A DNA stretch of 64,000 nt from an uncultured Eubacterium sp. (GTDB taxonomy: Bacteria > Bacillota > Clostridia > Lachnospirales > Lachnospiraceae). The first letter of the stretch is position 1. Each line of letters opens with the position of its first letter. Positions 26,625-37,342 of the stretch are shown here, piece by piece. The stretch is taken from the NCBI GenBank assembly GCA_900552795.1, contig USBB01000005.1, forward strand, positions 31,469 through 95,468, read 5' to 3'. The notes under the pieces were generated by a model. The model had not been told where the DNA came from. It ran no database searches and saw only the letters and a program-made list of their open reading frames with translations. A program made the translations under genes and the position numbers.

Positions 26625-27698
26625 ATGGAACTTGACGATAGGAAAGTTAAGATTTTGAAAGCTATTATTCAGAATTATCTTGAAACCGGTGAGCCGGTTG
26701 GGTCGAGAACTATTTCTAAGTATGCAGACTTGAAGCTCAGTTCGGCAACTATCAGAAATGAAATGGCAGACCTTGAGGATTTAGGATATATTGTCCAGCC
26801 ATATACCTCAGCAGGAAGAATTCCTACTGATAAAGGCTACAGGCTTTATGTTGATGACATGATGCATCATAAGGAAGCTGAGCTTATCAGCAGGGAAAGT
26901 GATGTTGCAGATAAAGAAAAAGAGCTGGAGAGTATGAAAACAATGCTTACCGAGAAGGTAGACAAAGTTGAGGAGTTGCTTCAGAATGTTGCGAAAGTTC
27001 TTGCAAGAGATACTAATTATGCAACTATGGTTACGACTCCGCAGGTAAAGGGCAACAAACTTAAGTTTGTACAGTTATCACAGCTTGAGAGCAACAAGAT
27101 ACTGGCTGTAATAGTCATGGAGGGTAATCTTATAAGAAATAAGGTTATAACTGTGAGTGAGATGTTGTCACAGGAGAGTATATTAAAGCTTAATATTCTT
27201 CTGAACACAAGTCTTACAGGATTGACACTGCAGGAGATGAATCTTAGTATGGTCTCAAAAATGGAAATTCAGGCAGGTGAATATAATAAGCTTATAAAAG
27301 AAGTTCTTGATGCGATTGTAGAAACTATAAGTAATGCAGATAATCTTAAGATTTATACCAGTGGAGCAACAAATATTTTTAAGTATCCTGAACTGAGTGA
27401 TTCCGCAAAAGCGAGTGAGCTTATATATACCCTGGAAGAGAAACAGAGTCTTACTGATCTTGTTAATACAGAAGATGACGATGCTTCTGAAAACCATGGT
27501 ATTCAGGTATATATAGGAAATGAGACTCCGGTTGCTTCCATGAAAGACTGCAGTGTTGTGACAGCGACATATGAACTGCAGGATGGAATGAAAGGTACAA
27601 TCGGCATTATCGGTCCTAAGCGAATGGATTATGAAAAGGTAGTTGAAAAGCTTAAAACAATCCGTACACAATTGGACGATGTATTTAAGAAAACATAA
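26625..27698 (+). CDS. hrcA: Heat-inducible transcription repressor HrcA
   Basis: Repressor that binds CIRCE and is folded with help of the GroE chaperonin. The N-terminal winged helix has RKVKILKAIIQNYLETGEPV and GSRTISKYADLKLSSATIRN. The central GAF-like dimerisation part ends with a helical insertion. At 357 residues it is normal length. GGAG precedes ATG 26625. First gene of the hrcA-grpE-dnaK-dnaJ operon, directly downstream of CIRCE. Confidence 0.97.
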   Translation: MELDDRKVKILKAIIQNYLETGEPVGSRTISKYADLKLSSATIRNEMADLEDLGYIVQPYTSAGRIPTDKGYRLYVDDMMHHKEAELISRESDVADKEKELESMKTMLTEKVDKVEELLQNVAKVLARDTNYATMVTTPQVKGNKLKFVQLSQLESNKILAVIVMEGNLIRNKVITVSEMLSQESILKLNILLNTSLTGLTLQEMNLSMVSKMEIQAGEYNKLIKEVLDAIVETISNADNLKIYTSGATNIFKYPELSDSAKASELIYTLEEKQSLTDLVNTEDDDASENHGIQVYIGNETPVASMKDCSVVTATYELQDGMKGTIGIIGPKRMDYEKVVEKLKTIRTQLDDVFKKT

Positions 27699-27709
27699 GA
27701 AAGGTTGGT

Positions 27710-28339
27710 TTGAGAGTGTCTAAAAAGGAAGAAAAGAAATGTAAAAACCAGACTGCAGAAAATGTCGAACTTGACGAAAATAAAGATAACTGCGAATCTT
27801 GCAAAGCCAATGAGCCAAAAGACAATGACTTGAAAAATAACGAGTCAGAGGATAATAAGGCAGAGACTGAAAAAGAAAAGACAGATAATTCTGAAAGCAA
27901 GGATTCAAAGGATGCGGTTATCAGTGAACTGCAAGACAGAGTAAAACGTCAGATGGCAGAATTTGATAATTTCAGAAAGCGTTCTGAAAAAGAAAAATCA
28001 ATGATGTTTGAGATGGGTGCTTCAGATGTAGTGAAAAAATTACTCCCGATAGTTGATAATTTTGAGAGAGGTTTTAAGTCAGTTTCACCGGAAGAGCTTG
28101 AGACACCTTTTGCAAAGGGCATGGATATGGTCTATAAGCAGACTATGAAAATGCTTGATGATATGGGAGTAAAGCCTATAGAAGCTGTTGGTTTGGAATT
28201 TAACCTTGAACTTCATAATGCTGTAATGCATGTTGAGGATGATTCTGTGGGAGAAAATATTATAGTCGAGGAATATGAAAAGGGATATACTTACCACGAT
28301 ACAGTGATAAGACATTCTACAGTCGTGGTAGCAAATTAG
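27710..28339 (+). CDS. grpE: Nucleotide exchange factor GrpE
   Basis: Releases ADP from DnaK. A low-complexity acidic/lysine-rich N-terminal tail of about 65 residues precedes the long dimer helix. The conserved core then shows RQMAEFDNFRKRSEKEK near residue 80, KKLLPIVDNFERG, and the C-terminal beta domain ending YTYHDTVIRHSTVVVAN. The length is 209 residues. The likely start is TTG 27710, 6 nt after GAAAGG; GTG 27716 is an alternative. It follows hrcA by 11 bp. Confidence 0.95.
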   Translation: MRVSKKEEKKCKNQTAENVELDENKDNCESCKANEPKDNDLKNNESEDNKAETEKEKTDNSESKDSKDAVISELQDRVKRQMAEFDNFRKRSEKEKSMMFEMGASDVVKKLLPIVDNFERGFKSVSPEELETPFAKGMDMVYKQTMKMLDDMGVKPIEAVGLEFNLELHNAVMHVEDDSVGENIIVEEYEKGYTYHDTVIRHSTVVVAN

Positions 28340-28371
28340 TTTTAACAAAGAAGTTTTTAATTTAATTGTTT

Positions 28372-30282
<1,911 letters not shown>

Positions 30283-30288
30283 TAAATC

Positions 30289-31413
30289 ATGGCAGATAAA
30301 AGAGATTATTATGAGGTATTAGGTGTTTCAAGAGACGCCGATGATGCAGCGATAAAGAAAGCATACAGACAGCTGGCTAAGAAATACCATCCTGATACAA
30401 ATCCCGGAGATAAAGAAGCAGAAGCAAAATTTAAAGAGGCTTCTGAAGCCTATGCGGTTTTAAGTGATGCTGAAAAGAGAAGACAGTATGACCAGTTTGG
30501 TCATGCTGCCTTTGAAAATGGCGGAGCAGGAGCCGGCGGCTTTGACTTTAGCAATATGGGTGACATTTTTGGTGATATATTCGGCGGTGATATATTCGGC
30601 GATTTGTTTGGCGGCGGCAGAAGACGCAGCAGCAATGGCCCGATGCGCGGTTCTGATGTCAGAGTGAGTGTAAGAATAACATTTGCTGAATCAGTTACAG
30701 GCACAAGCAAGAAGCTGGAAGTTACATTAAAAGACCCTTGCAGTAAGTGTAATGGTACCGGTGCTAAGCCGGGAACAAGTCCTGAAACATGCAGTAAGTG
30801 CGGTGGTAAAGGACAGGTAGTTTATACACAGCAGTCAATATTGGGAATGGTGCGTAATGTGCAGCCATGTCCTGATTGCCGCGGTACAGGTAAAATAATA
30901 AAGGAAAAATGTCCTGACTGTTACGGAACCGGTTATGTGAGCAGTAAGAAAACTATCGAGGTAACAATACCCGCAGGTATTGATAATGGCCAGAGTATCA
31001 GAATACAGGGAAAGGGCGAGCCTGGAACAAACGGCGGTCCAAGAGGCGATTTGCTTGTAACTGTTATGATATCTGCGGATAGTGAATTTAAAAGAGACGG
31101 ATATGATATTTATTCAGATGTGCACATAAGCTATCCGACAGCTGTTCTTGGCGGTGAAATAAAAGTAAAGACAGTTGACGGTGAAGTTTTATATGAAGTG
31201 GTTTCAGGAACTGCTTCGGGAACAACAGTCAGACTGCGCGGTAAAGGTATGCCTACACTTAGAAATAAGAATGTAAGAGGTGATCATTACATTACGCTTG
31301 TTGTCGATATTCCTAAAAAGCTTAATGCTGAACAAAAGGAAGCTCTGCTTGCTTATAACAAAGCTCTGACAGGTGAGGATAAGCATGTAAAGAAAAAAGG
31401 ATTTTTTAAATAA
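30289..31413 (+). CDS. dnaJ: Co-chaperone DnaJ
   Basis: Stimulates the DnaK ATPase and delivers clients. The J domain (about residues 1-72) has the HPD motif in [11 protein letters not shown] Gly/Phe-rich segment (about 75-115) follows. The zinc centre has four CxxCxGxG motifs: [24 protein letters not shown] and CPDCYGTG. C-terminal beta domains complete 374 residues. Six bases separate it from dnaK. A long-loop hairpin follows. Confidence 0.97.
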   Translation: MADKRDYYEVLGVSRDADDAAIKKAYRQLAKKYHPDTNPGDKEAEAKFKEASEAYAVLSDAEKRRQYDQFGHAAFENGGAGAGGFDFSNMGDIFGDIFGGDIFGDLFGGGRRRSSNGPMRGSDVRVSVRITFAESVTGTSKKLEVTLKDPCSKCNGTGAKPGTSPETCSKCGGKGQVVYTQQSILGMVRNVQPCPDCRGTGKIIKEKCPDCYGTGYVSSKKTIEVTIPAGIDNGQSIRIQGKGEPGTNGGPRGDLLVTVMISADSEFKRDGYDIYSDVHISYPTAVLGGEIKVKTVDGEVLYEVVSGTASGTTVRLRGKGMPTLRNKNVRGDHYITLVVDIPKKLNAEQKEALLAYNKALTGEDKHVKKKGFFK

Positions 31414-31429
31414 ATATATTTAAATTTTG

Positions 31430-31481
31430 AAGCTGTTCTGCTGATATTTTGTCAAAAGACGAGGTATTGGCGGAGCAGCTT
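31430..31481 (+). terminator. Possible end-of-operon hairpin after dnaJ
   Basis: A 12-bp stem with two G-U pairs (31430-31441 with 31470-31481, arms beginning AAGCTG and ending CAGCTT) encloses a 28-nt loop. The T-run after it is poor (TTAATGCTTG), so it may stabilise the 3' end rather than terminate transcription efficiently. Confidence 0.4.
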
Positions 31482-31487
31482 TAATGC

Positions 31488-31517
31488 TTGTATAAGTATA
31501 TGAAAATGTGTTATTAT
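31488..31517 (+). promoter_or_regulatory. Possible promoter of the M16 protease gene
   Basis: TTGTAT at 31488-31493 and TATTAT at 31512-31517 are 18 bp apart, about 40 bp before the preferred start codon. Both boxes are moderately conserved. Confidence 0.4.
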
Positions 31518-31558
31518 ATTTTATTATGAAGATTACAATGTTAAAAGGTGGACAGTAT

Positions 31559-34525
31559 ATGGATATAAATGCAAGATGCAGACAATTAAGCAGTTTGAAG
31601 CTTGAAAATTATGAGATTATAAAAACAGAAGCACTTGGGGATTTAAATTCCGCAGGGCTGCTTCTTAAGCATAAAAAGAGCGGTGCGAGACTCGCAGTAA
31701 TAAGCAATGAAGATGACAATAAGGTATTCTCAATCGGTTTTAAGACACCGGCTTATAATGATACGGGACTTCAGCACATTCTTGAGCATTCTGTATTATG
31801 CGGCTCAAGAAAATATCCTGTTAAGGATCCGTTTGTTGAATTATGCAAAGGTTCTCTTAACACATTTTTAAATGCCATGACTTATCCTGATAAGACAGTG
31901 TATCCTGTTGCAAGCTGCAATATTAAAGATTTTAAAAATATTATGGACGTATATATGGATGCGGTTTTCTATCCTGATATTTATAAGAAACCGCAGATTT
32001 TTAAGCAGGAGGGCTGGCATTACGAGCTTGAAAATGCTGATAGTGAGCTTGAGTACAATGGTGTTGTGTTTAATGAGATGAAGGGGGTATATTCGTCACC
32101 TGATGATGTTCTTGCAAGATATACATTTACGGAGTTGTTTCCTGACACTGCTTATCGTTTTGAATCGGGCGGTGAACCATCGCATATACCTGATTTGACT
32201 TACGAAGAATTTTTAAATTATCACAAAAATTATTATCATCCGTCTAACAGCTACATTTATCTCTATGGCGATTTTGATGTACAGGAAAGACTTGATTATC
32301 TTGATAGGGAATATCTTTCTGCGTTTGATAAAAATGATGTGGATGTAAAGTCAGATATAGGCATGCAGAAGAGTTTCAGCCATGTAAAGGAAGCAGAGTA
32401 TAAATATGCCATAACTGAGGATGAGCAGCTTAGCGATAATACCTACCTTTCATATAATAAGGTTGTCGGAACGTCGCTTGATGAAAAGCTTTATCTTGCA
32501 ATGCAGATTTTGGATTATGTGCTTGTTATGGCGCCGGGTGCTAAGCTTAAGCAGGCATTGATAGACAAAAATATAAGTACAGACATATACAGCAGCCTTG
32601 AAAGTTCAATATACCAGCCTGTATATTCTATTGTGGCAAAAAATTCTGAGATTTCTAAAAAGCAGGAGTTTGTTGATACAATAAATGAGGTGCTTGAAAG
32701 TATAGTTGAAAACGGTATAGATGAAAGAATGGTTGATGCTGCAATCAACTACTATGAATTTAAGTACAGGGAGGCAGATTTCGGCCCATACCCTAAGGGG
32801 CTTATGTATTATCTTACAATGATGGACAGCTGGTTATATGATGACAGTAAGCCTTTTGTTCATATTGAAGCAGGAAATACCTTTGAACAGATAAAAAAAG
32901 AAAAGAATAATGGACTGTTTGAAAATATAATTAAACAGTATCTGCTTGATAACACTCATGGAGCTGTTATATCGCTTATGCCTGAATACGGTCTTGAAGA
33001 AAAAATTCAGAATAAGGAAAAGCAGAGACTTGAAGATTATAAGAATACTCTTTCAGAAGCTGAACTGGAACGAATCGCGGAGGAGACAAAAGCTTTAAAA
33101 CAGTACCAGGATGAGCCTTCAAGTCAGGAAAGCTTAAAGACAATCCCTATGCTTGAGCTTGATGACATAAGTAAGGAGCCTGCAAAGCTTTATATAGACA
33201 AAAAGACGATATCCGGTGTTGACGTAATTCACCATGATATTTTTACAAATAAGATAGCATATCTTATGCTTGCATTTGACTGTAAAAATGTGCCGGAGGA
33301 GCTTATTCCTTATATAGGACTTTTAAGCGCATCACTTGGACTTATGGATACTGATAATTTTACTTATCCTGAGCTTACTAATGAGATTAATATAAACTGC
33401 GGCGGTATTTCTACTGATGCAGCAATTTACTCTGACAGCAAGGATTTTTCGAAATATACGATTATGTATGAGGTAAAGGGTAAGACGCTGGTAGATAAAA
33501 TACCGTTTGTGCTTGGTATGATGAAAGAAATTATATTCGGCACGAAATTTGATGATTACAAGAGACTTAAAGAAATTATCGCAAGAGTTAAGTCAAGACT
33601 TGAGACATCAATGACCGGAGCAGGACATACGGTTGCCATGCTTTCAGGAGTATCACAGTTTTCTCCTACGGGATATTATTCAAATCTCATGCGCGGCTAT
33701 GGATATTATGAACTCATATTAAAGCTTGATGGCAATTTTGAGAATTTAAAGGAAAATATTGTACAGAATCTTAAAAAGCTTGTGGAATGTATTTTTGCAA
33801 AGGATAATTTAAAGGTGAGCTTTACGACAGACGGTAAAGATTACGATAAGCTTATAAAGCCTATGGAAGATTTTGTTGCTGATTTGCCTGCTGGCGGATT
33901 AAGTACTGCAAAAAGGGAATTTAGCCCATGCAATATAAAGAAAGCGTATACATCATCATCACAGGTTCAATATGTAGCACGATGCGGAAATTTTGTTGAG
34001 TCAGGTTTTAATTACACAGGTGCGCTGAAGGTTCTTAAGGTTATATTTTCATACGATTATTTATGGAACAATATAAGAGTTAAGGGCGGAGCTTACGGCT
34101 GCATGAGTGGATTTTCAAGAAATGGCGATATGTATATGGTTTCCTACAGAGATCCTAACCTTAAAAAGACAAATGAGATTTATGAGGGTGCAGCAGACTA
34201 TATACGCAATTTTAATGTAAGTGACAGAGATATGCTTAAATTTATCATTGGTACGATTGGTGAGGTAGATGCACCTCAGAATCCTGCTGCAAAGGGCATG
34301 AGATCATTTGGCGCATATATCTGCAACACAGATTATGAGACAATAAAAAGAGAACGCAATGAGATACTTACAGCAGATGCCGCTAAAATCAGGCAGCTTG
34401 CGGATTTGGTTGAGGCGGCAGTTTCGCAGAATTATTTCTGTGTTGTAGGTAATGTGAAAACAATACAGGACGAAGAGGCTATGTTTGATAAAATAGAGCC
34501 TTTGTTCAAACAAAAGGAGGACTAA
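31559..34525 (+). CDS. M16C zinc metalloprotease (presequence protease-like)
   Basis: A single-chain peptidasome of 988 residues, in the size range of mitochondrial presequence protease (PreP/Cym1), which degrades short peptides in a closed chamber. The inverted zinc motif HxxEH is visible as LQHILEHSVLCGS near residue 75, and the distal Glu ligand is probably in FNEMKGVYSSP near 165. A helical hinge (about 460-540) joins the two halves. The C-terminal half contains RVKGGAYGC. No signal peptide, so cytosolic peptide turnover is likely. ATG 31559 is used because AAAGGTGG lies just upstream. Era follows at once. Confidence 0.9.
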   Translation: MDINARCRQLSSLKLENYEIIKTEALGDLNSAGLLLKHKKSGARLAVISNEDDNKVFSIGFKTPAYNDTGLQHILEHSVLCGSRKYPVKDPFVELCKGSLNTFLNAMTYPDKTVYPVASCNIKDFKNIMDVYMDAVFYPDIYKKPQIFKQEGWHYELENADSELEYNGVVFNEMKGVYSSPDDVLARYTFTELFPDTAYRFESGGEPSHIPDLTYEEFLNYHKNYYHPSNSYIYLYGDFDVQERLDYLDREYLSAFDKNDVDVKSDIGMQKSFSHVKEAEYKYAITEDEQLSDNTYLSYNKVVGTSLDEKLYLAMQILDYVLVMAPGAKLKQALIDKNISTDIYSSLESSIYQPVYSIVAKNSEISKKQEFVDTINEVLESIVENGIDERMVDAAINYYEFKYREADFGPYPKGLMYYLTMMDSWLYDDSKPFVHIEAGNTFEQIKKEKNNGLFENIIKQYLLDNTHGAVISLMPEYGLEEKIQNKEKQRLEDYKNTLSEAELERIAEETKALKQYQDEPSSQESLKTIPMLELDDISKEPAKLYIDKKTISGVDVIHHDIFTNKIAYLMLAFDCKNVPEELIPYIGLLSASLGLMDTDNFTYPELTNEININCGGISTDAAIYSDSKDFSKYTIMYEVKGKTLVDKIPFVLGMMKEIIFGTKFDDYKRLKEIIARVKSRLETSMTGAGHTVAMLSGVSQFSPTGYYSNLMRGYGYYELILKLDGNFENLKENIVQNLKKLVECIFAKDNLKVSFTTDGKDYDKLIKPMEDFVADLPAGGLSTAKREFSPCNIKKAYTSSSQVQYVARCGNFVESGFNYTGALKVLKVIFSYDYLWNNIRVKGGAYGCMSGFSRNGDMYMVSYRDPNLKKTNEIYEGAADYIRNFNVSDRDMLKFIIGTIGEVDAPQNPAAKGMRSFGAYICNTDYETIKRERNEILTADAAKIRQLADLVEAAVSQNYFCVVGNVKTIQDEEAMFDKIEPLFKQKED

Positions 34526-34527
34526 TT

Positions 34528-35499
34528 TTGAATTTGGATGAAATGCTTGCTGCAAGCGGAATATCGGGAGGAGCGGCGGCTGTTGACGGTAATACAAAGT
34601 CAGGCTTTGTTACGTTGATTGGAAGACCTAATGTAGGTAAATCAACGCTTATGAACAGAATTATAGGACAGAAAATAGCCATAACATCAAATAAGCCGCA
34701 GACCACAAGAAACAAGATACAGACTGTTCATACGGATGAGCGCGGCCAGATAGTGTTTGTTGATACTCCGGGAATTCATAAGGCTAAAAATAAGCTTGGT
34801 GAGTATATGGTCGGCACAGCAGAAAAGACAATAGGAGAAGTTGATGTTATATGCTGGCTTGTCGAGCCTGCGACTTTTATAGGAGCGGGAGAGCAGCATA
34901 TCATCGAAAAATTAAAAAAAGTAAAGGCACCTGTTATTCTTGTAATCAATAAGGTTGATATGATAAAAAAAGAAGAAATTCTGCCCGTTATTGACCGATA
35001 CAGGAAAGAGGTGGATTTTGCCGATATTGTTCCAGTATCGGCAAGAAACGGAAACAATGTTGACGAGCTTGTGGAGACTATATATAAATATCTTCCGTAT
35101 GGTCCTATGTTTTATGATGAGGATACGGTGACAGACCAGCCTATGCGTCAGATTGTGTCTGAGCTTATAAGGGAGAAAGCACTTCATGCGTTAAATGAGG
35201 AGATACCTCACGGAATAGCTGTTGTAGTTGACAGTATGAAAGAAAGAAAAAGTGCAAAGGGCGTTATAACGGATATACAGGCGACCATTATATGCGAAAG
35301 AGATTCCCATAAGGGAATAATTATAGGCAAAGGCGGAGAGATGCTTAAAAAAATCGGCGCAAATGCCAGATTTGAGATTGAAAGGCAGCTTGATACTAAA
35401 GTAAATCTTCAGCTTTGGGTTAAAGTAAAAAAAGAGTGGAGAGACAGTGATATTCTTATAAAGAATTTCGGCTACGATAAAAAGAAAGACGATATGTGA
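34528..35499 (+). CDS. era: GTPase Era
   Basis: Essential Ras-like GTPase that binds the 3' end of 16S rRNA during 30S maturation. G1 is GRPNVGKST, G3 VDTPGIHK and G4 NKVD. The C-terminal KH domain has IIGKGGEMLKKIGANAR near residue 270. The protein begins with about 23 extra residues ahead of GFVTLIGRPN. TTG 34528 lies 8 nt after AAGGAGG, which overlaps the end of the M16 gene, so the two are tightly coupled. The length is 323 residues; recO overlaps its stop. Confidence 0.96.
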   Translation: MNLDEMLAASGISGGAAAVDGNTKSGFVTLIGRPNVGKSTLMNRIIGQKIAITSNKPQTTRNKIQTVHTDERGQIVFVDTPGIHKAKNKLGEYMVGTAEKTIGEVDVICWLVEPATFIGAGEQHIIEKLKKVKAPVILVINKVDMIKKEEILPVIDRYRKEVDFADIVPVSARNGNNVDELVETIYKYLPYGPMFYDEDTVTDQPMRQIVSELIREKALHALNEEIPHGIAVVVDSMKERKSAKGVITDIQATIICERDSHKGIIIGKGGEMLKKIGANARFEIERQLDTKVNLQLWVKVKKEWRDSDILIKNFGYDKKKDDM

Positions 35500-36239
35500 T
35501 GGGTGATATTACTGAGGTTACAGGCATGGTTATTTCGGCCATGCCTGTAGGTGAATATGACAGACGGGTGGTTTTGCTTACAAAGGAGAGAGGGAAAATA
35601 AGTGCGTTCGCAAAAGGCGCGAGAAGACCGAACAGTCCGCTGCTTGGAATTACGAGGGCGTTCGTGTTCGGTAAGTTCCAGCTTTATGAGGGAAAGACGT
35701 CATATAATATAAAACAGGCTGATATATCAAATTATTTTGAGAATATAATGTCTGATTATGATGCTGTGTGTTATGCATGTTATTTTGCAGAAATAGCAGA
35801 TTATTACGGCAGAGAAAATCTTGATGCGTCATCCATGATAAATCTTTTGTATGTATCGCTTAAAGCACTTGTTAATGTTAATATTCCGAATAAACTTGTA
35901 AAGTGTATTTATGAGCTGCGTATTATAGCGATTAACGGAGAAAGCCCGAATGTGTTTGAGTGTGCAGGCTGCGGCGCAAAAGAAAATCTTGATACATTTT
36001 CATATACACATTACGGAGTTTATTGTAGTGAATGTAAATCAAAGGCAGGGAATGGTGTTTATATGAACGCAACACTTCTTTACACGCTTCAGTACATAAT
36101 TGCGTCTCCTCTTAAGAAGTTATTTACATTTACTGTGAGTGAAGAGATTTTAATACAGCTTAAATCAGTCACTGAACAAATATGTTTTGAGGTTTTTGAT
36201 AAAAATATGAAGTCACTTGAAATATTGGAAAATTACTAA
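35499..36239 (+). CDS. recO: DNA repair protein RecO
   Basis: Loads RecA onto gapped DNA with RecR. The N-terminal OB fold reads EVTGMVISAMPVGEYDRRVV and GKISAFAKGARRPNS. The C-terminal part carries a four-Cys zinc finger, CAGCGAKENL and CSEC. The length is 246 residues. ATG 35499 shares one base with the era stop codon (TGATG arrangement); GTG 35496 is an alternative. The era-recO order is common in Firmicutes and implies translational coupling. Confidence 0.94.
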   Translation: MGDITEVTGMVISAMPVGEYDRRVVLLTKERGKISAFAKGARRPNSPLLGITRAFVFGKFQLYEGKTSYNIKQADISNYFENIMSDYDAVCYACYFAEIADYYGRENLDASSMINLLYVSLKALVNVNIPNKLVKCIYELRIIAINGESPNVFECAGCGAKENLDTFSYTHYGVYCSECKSKAGNGVYMNATLLYTLQYIIASPLKKLFTFTVSEEILIQLKSVTEQICFEVFDKNMKSLEILENY

Positions 36240-36252
36240 GTTTTATTTAATT

Positions 36253-36414
36253 AGGAGTGGTGTGAAAAATTATGTCGATACGATAATTTTTCGCACAGCT
36301 ATTTGTTTCTGGGCGAAAGCAAATAGCTCTTATGGCAGAAGAGAAATCGCCTGTGCGAATTTCTCTTCGCCTCTTCGCGACAAGTCGCTCGGAAATGAGG
36401 AGTGGTGTGAAAAA
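36253..36414 (+). repeat. Hairpin-rich dispersed leader element, long copy, flanked by 17-bp direct repeats
   Basis: Four successive hairpins fill the space between recO and the kinase gene. HP1 has 14-bp arms (36260-36273/36283-36296, one G-U). HP2 has 9-bp arms (36297-36305/36320-36328), HP3 10-bp arms (36338-36347/36359-36368) and HP4 is GCGAC-AA-GTCGC (36377-36388). The 17-mer AGGAGTGGTGTGAAAAA occurs at 36253-36269 and again at 36398-36414, where it forms the Shine-Dalgarno of the next gene. Shorter relatives occur at 3196-3264 and 20412-20442. It encodes nothing obvious; it looks like a small non-autonomous mobile or amplified leader element. Confidence 0.7.
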
Positions 36415-37245
36415 ATGACAAAAATGACACAGAAAAAGATAGCACTAATTAATGATTTGTCAGGGTACGGACGTTGTGCAATAACTGTCGAGCTGCCGAT
36501 TATTTCTGCATTGAAAGTTCAGTGCTGTCCGCTTCCTACATCAATACTTTCAAACCACACAGGCTTTGACAGCTATTATTTTGATGATTATACCGATAAA
36601 ATGCTTCCGTTTATGCAGGAGTGGGAAAAAATCGGACTGTGTTTTGACGGCATATGTACAGGGTTTCTTGGATCCGAAAAACAGATAGATATTGTCAGAA
36701 TCTTTATTGAAAAGTTTAAAACAAAGGATACAGTTGTTATAGTCGACCCTGTTATGGGAGATAACGGAGAAAAGTATAAGACGTATACGGAGACTATGTG
36801 CGAAAAAATGAGGCACTTAGTGGCGTGTGCTGATATTGTTACACCAAATCTTACGGAAGCCTGTATAATCACAGGAATGCCTTACAAAGAAAATCACAAT
36901 CAGAAAGAACTGCAGGAGCTTGCATATAAGATTCTTTCTATGGGACCTGAAAGAATTGTTATAACAGGTATACAGCAGAATAATTATGTTGCGAATTATT
37001 GTATGGAAAGAGGTCAGTCAACCGGGTATTTTGTAAAATGTGAAAAGGCCGGAATACAGCGATGCGGTACAGGTGATATTTTTACATCAATAATTGCTGC
37101 TGAGGCTGTCAAAGGAACGGATTTTAAATTATCAGTTAAAAAAGCAGCTGTGTTTGTAAAGAAATGTATAATTAAGTCAGTTGAGATGGGCATACCACTG
37201 ACAGATGGCGTGTGTTTTGAGGAGTTATTGACAACGCTGCGCTAA
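36415..37245 (+). CDS. Pyridoxal/pyridoxamine kinase-like protein (PdxK/PdxY family)
   Basis: Ribokinase-fold kinase of 276 residues that probably phosphorylates B6 vitamers. KIALINDLSGYGRCAITVE opens the protein; VDPVMGDNGEKY is near residue 108 and the anion-hole motif RCGTGDIFTS near 217. PdxY-like proteins of Clostridia share the SGYGRC start. The reading frame runs 66 codons further upstream through the hairpin element, but that part has no homology appearance. ATG 36415 follows GAGGAG. A thiamine-type ThiD activity is less likely given the SGYGR motif. Confidence 0.85.
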   Translation: MTKMTQKKIALINDLSGYGRCAITVELPIISALKVQCCPLPTSILSNHTGFDSYYFDDYTDKMLPFMQEWEKIGLCFDGICTGFLGSEKQIDIVRIFIEKFKTKDTVVIVDPVMGDNGEKYKTYTETMCEKMRHLVACADIVTPNLTEACIITGMPYKENHNQKELQELAYKILSMGPERIVITGIQQNNYVANYCMERGQSTGYFVKCEKAGIQRCGTGDIFTSIIAAEAVKGTDFKLSVKKAAVFVKKCIIKSVEMGIPLTDGVCFEELLTTLR

Positions 37246-37255
37246 GTGTTATAAA
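37228..37255 (+). promoter_or_regulatory. glyQS promoter
   Basis: TTGACA at 37228-37233 and TATAAA at 37250-37255 are 16 bp apart, with an upstream TG (extended -10). The promoter overlaps the last codons of the kinase gene. The roughly 80-nt leader contains two near-identical 14-mers at 37262 and 37291 and no T-box. Confidence 0.65.
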
Positions 37256-37342
37256 ATTAATATTAAAAGTTTTGCTTTTGAAGCAGCGAAATTAAAAGTT
37301 TTTGCTGTATTTCAAAAAAACAACGCAGAAATGAGGTAAGTT

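Noticed and set aside
36217..36414. N-terminal extension of the pyridoxal kinase frame by 66 codons
   Set aside because: The extension runs through the hairpin-rich leader element and ends just before a good Shine-Dalgarno and ATG at 36415.
37246..37342. T-box leader for glyQS
   Set aside because: The leader is about 80 nt and lacks the conserved T-box sequence and antiterminator; the same holds for pheST, trpS and thrC.
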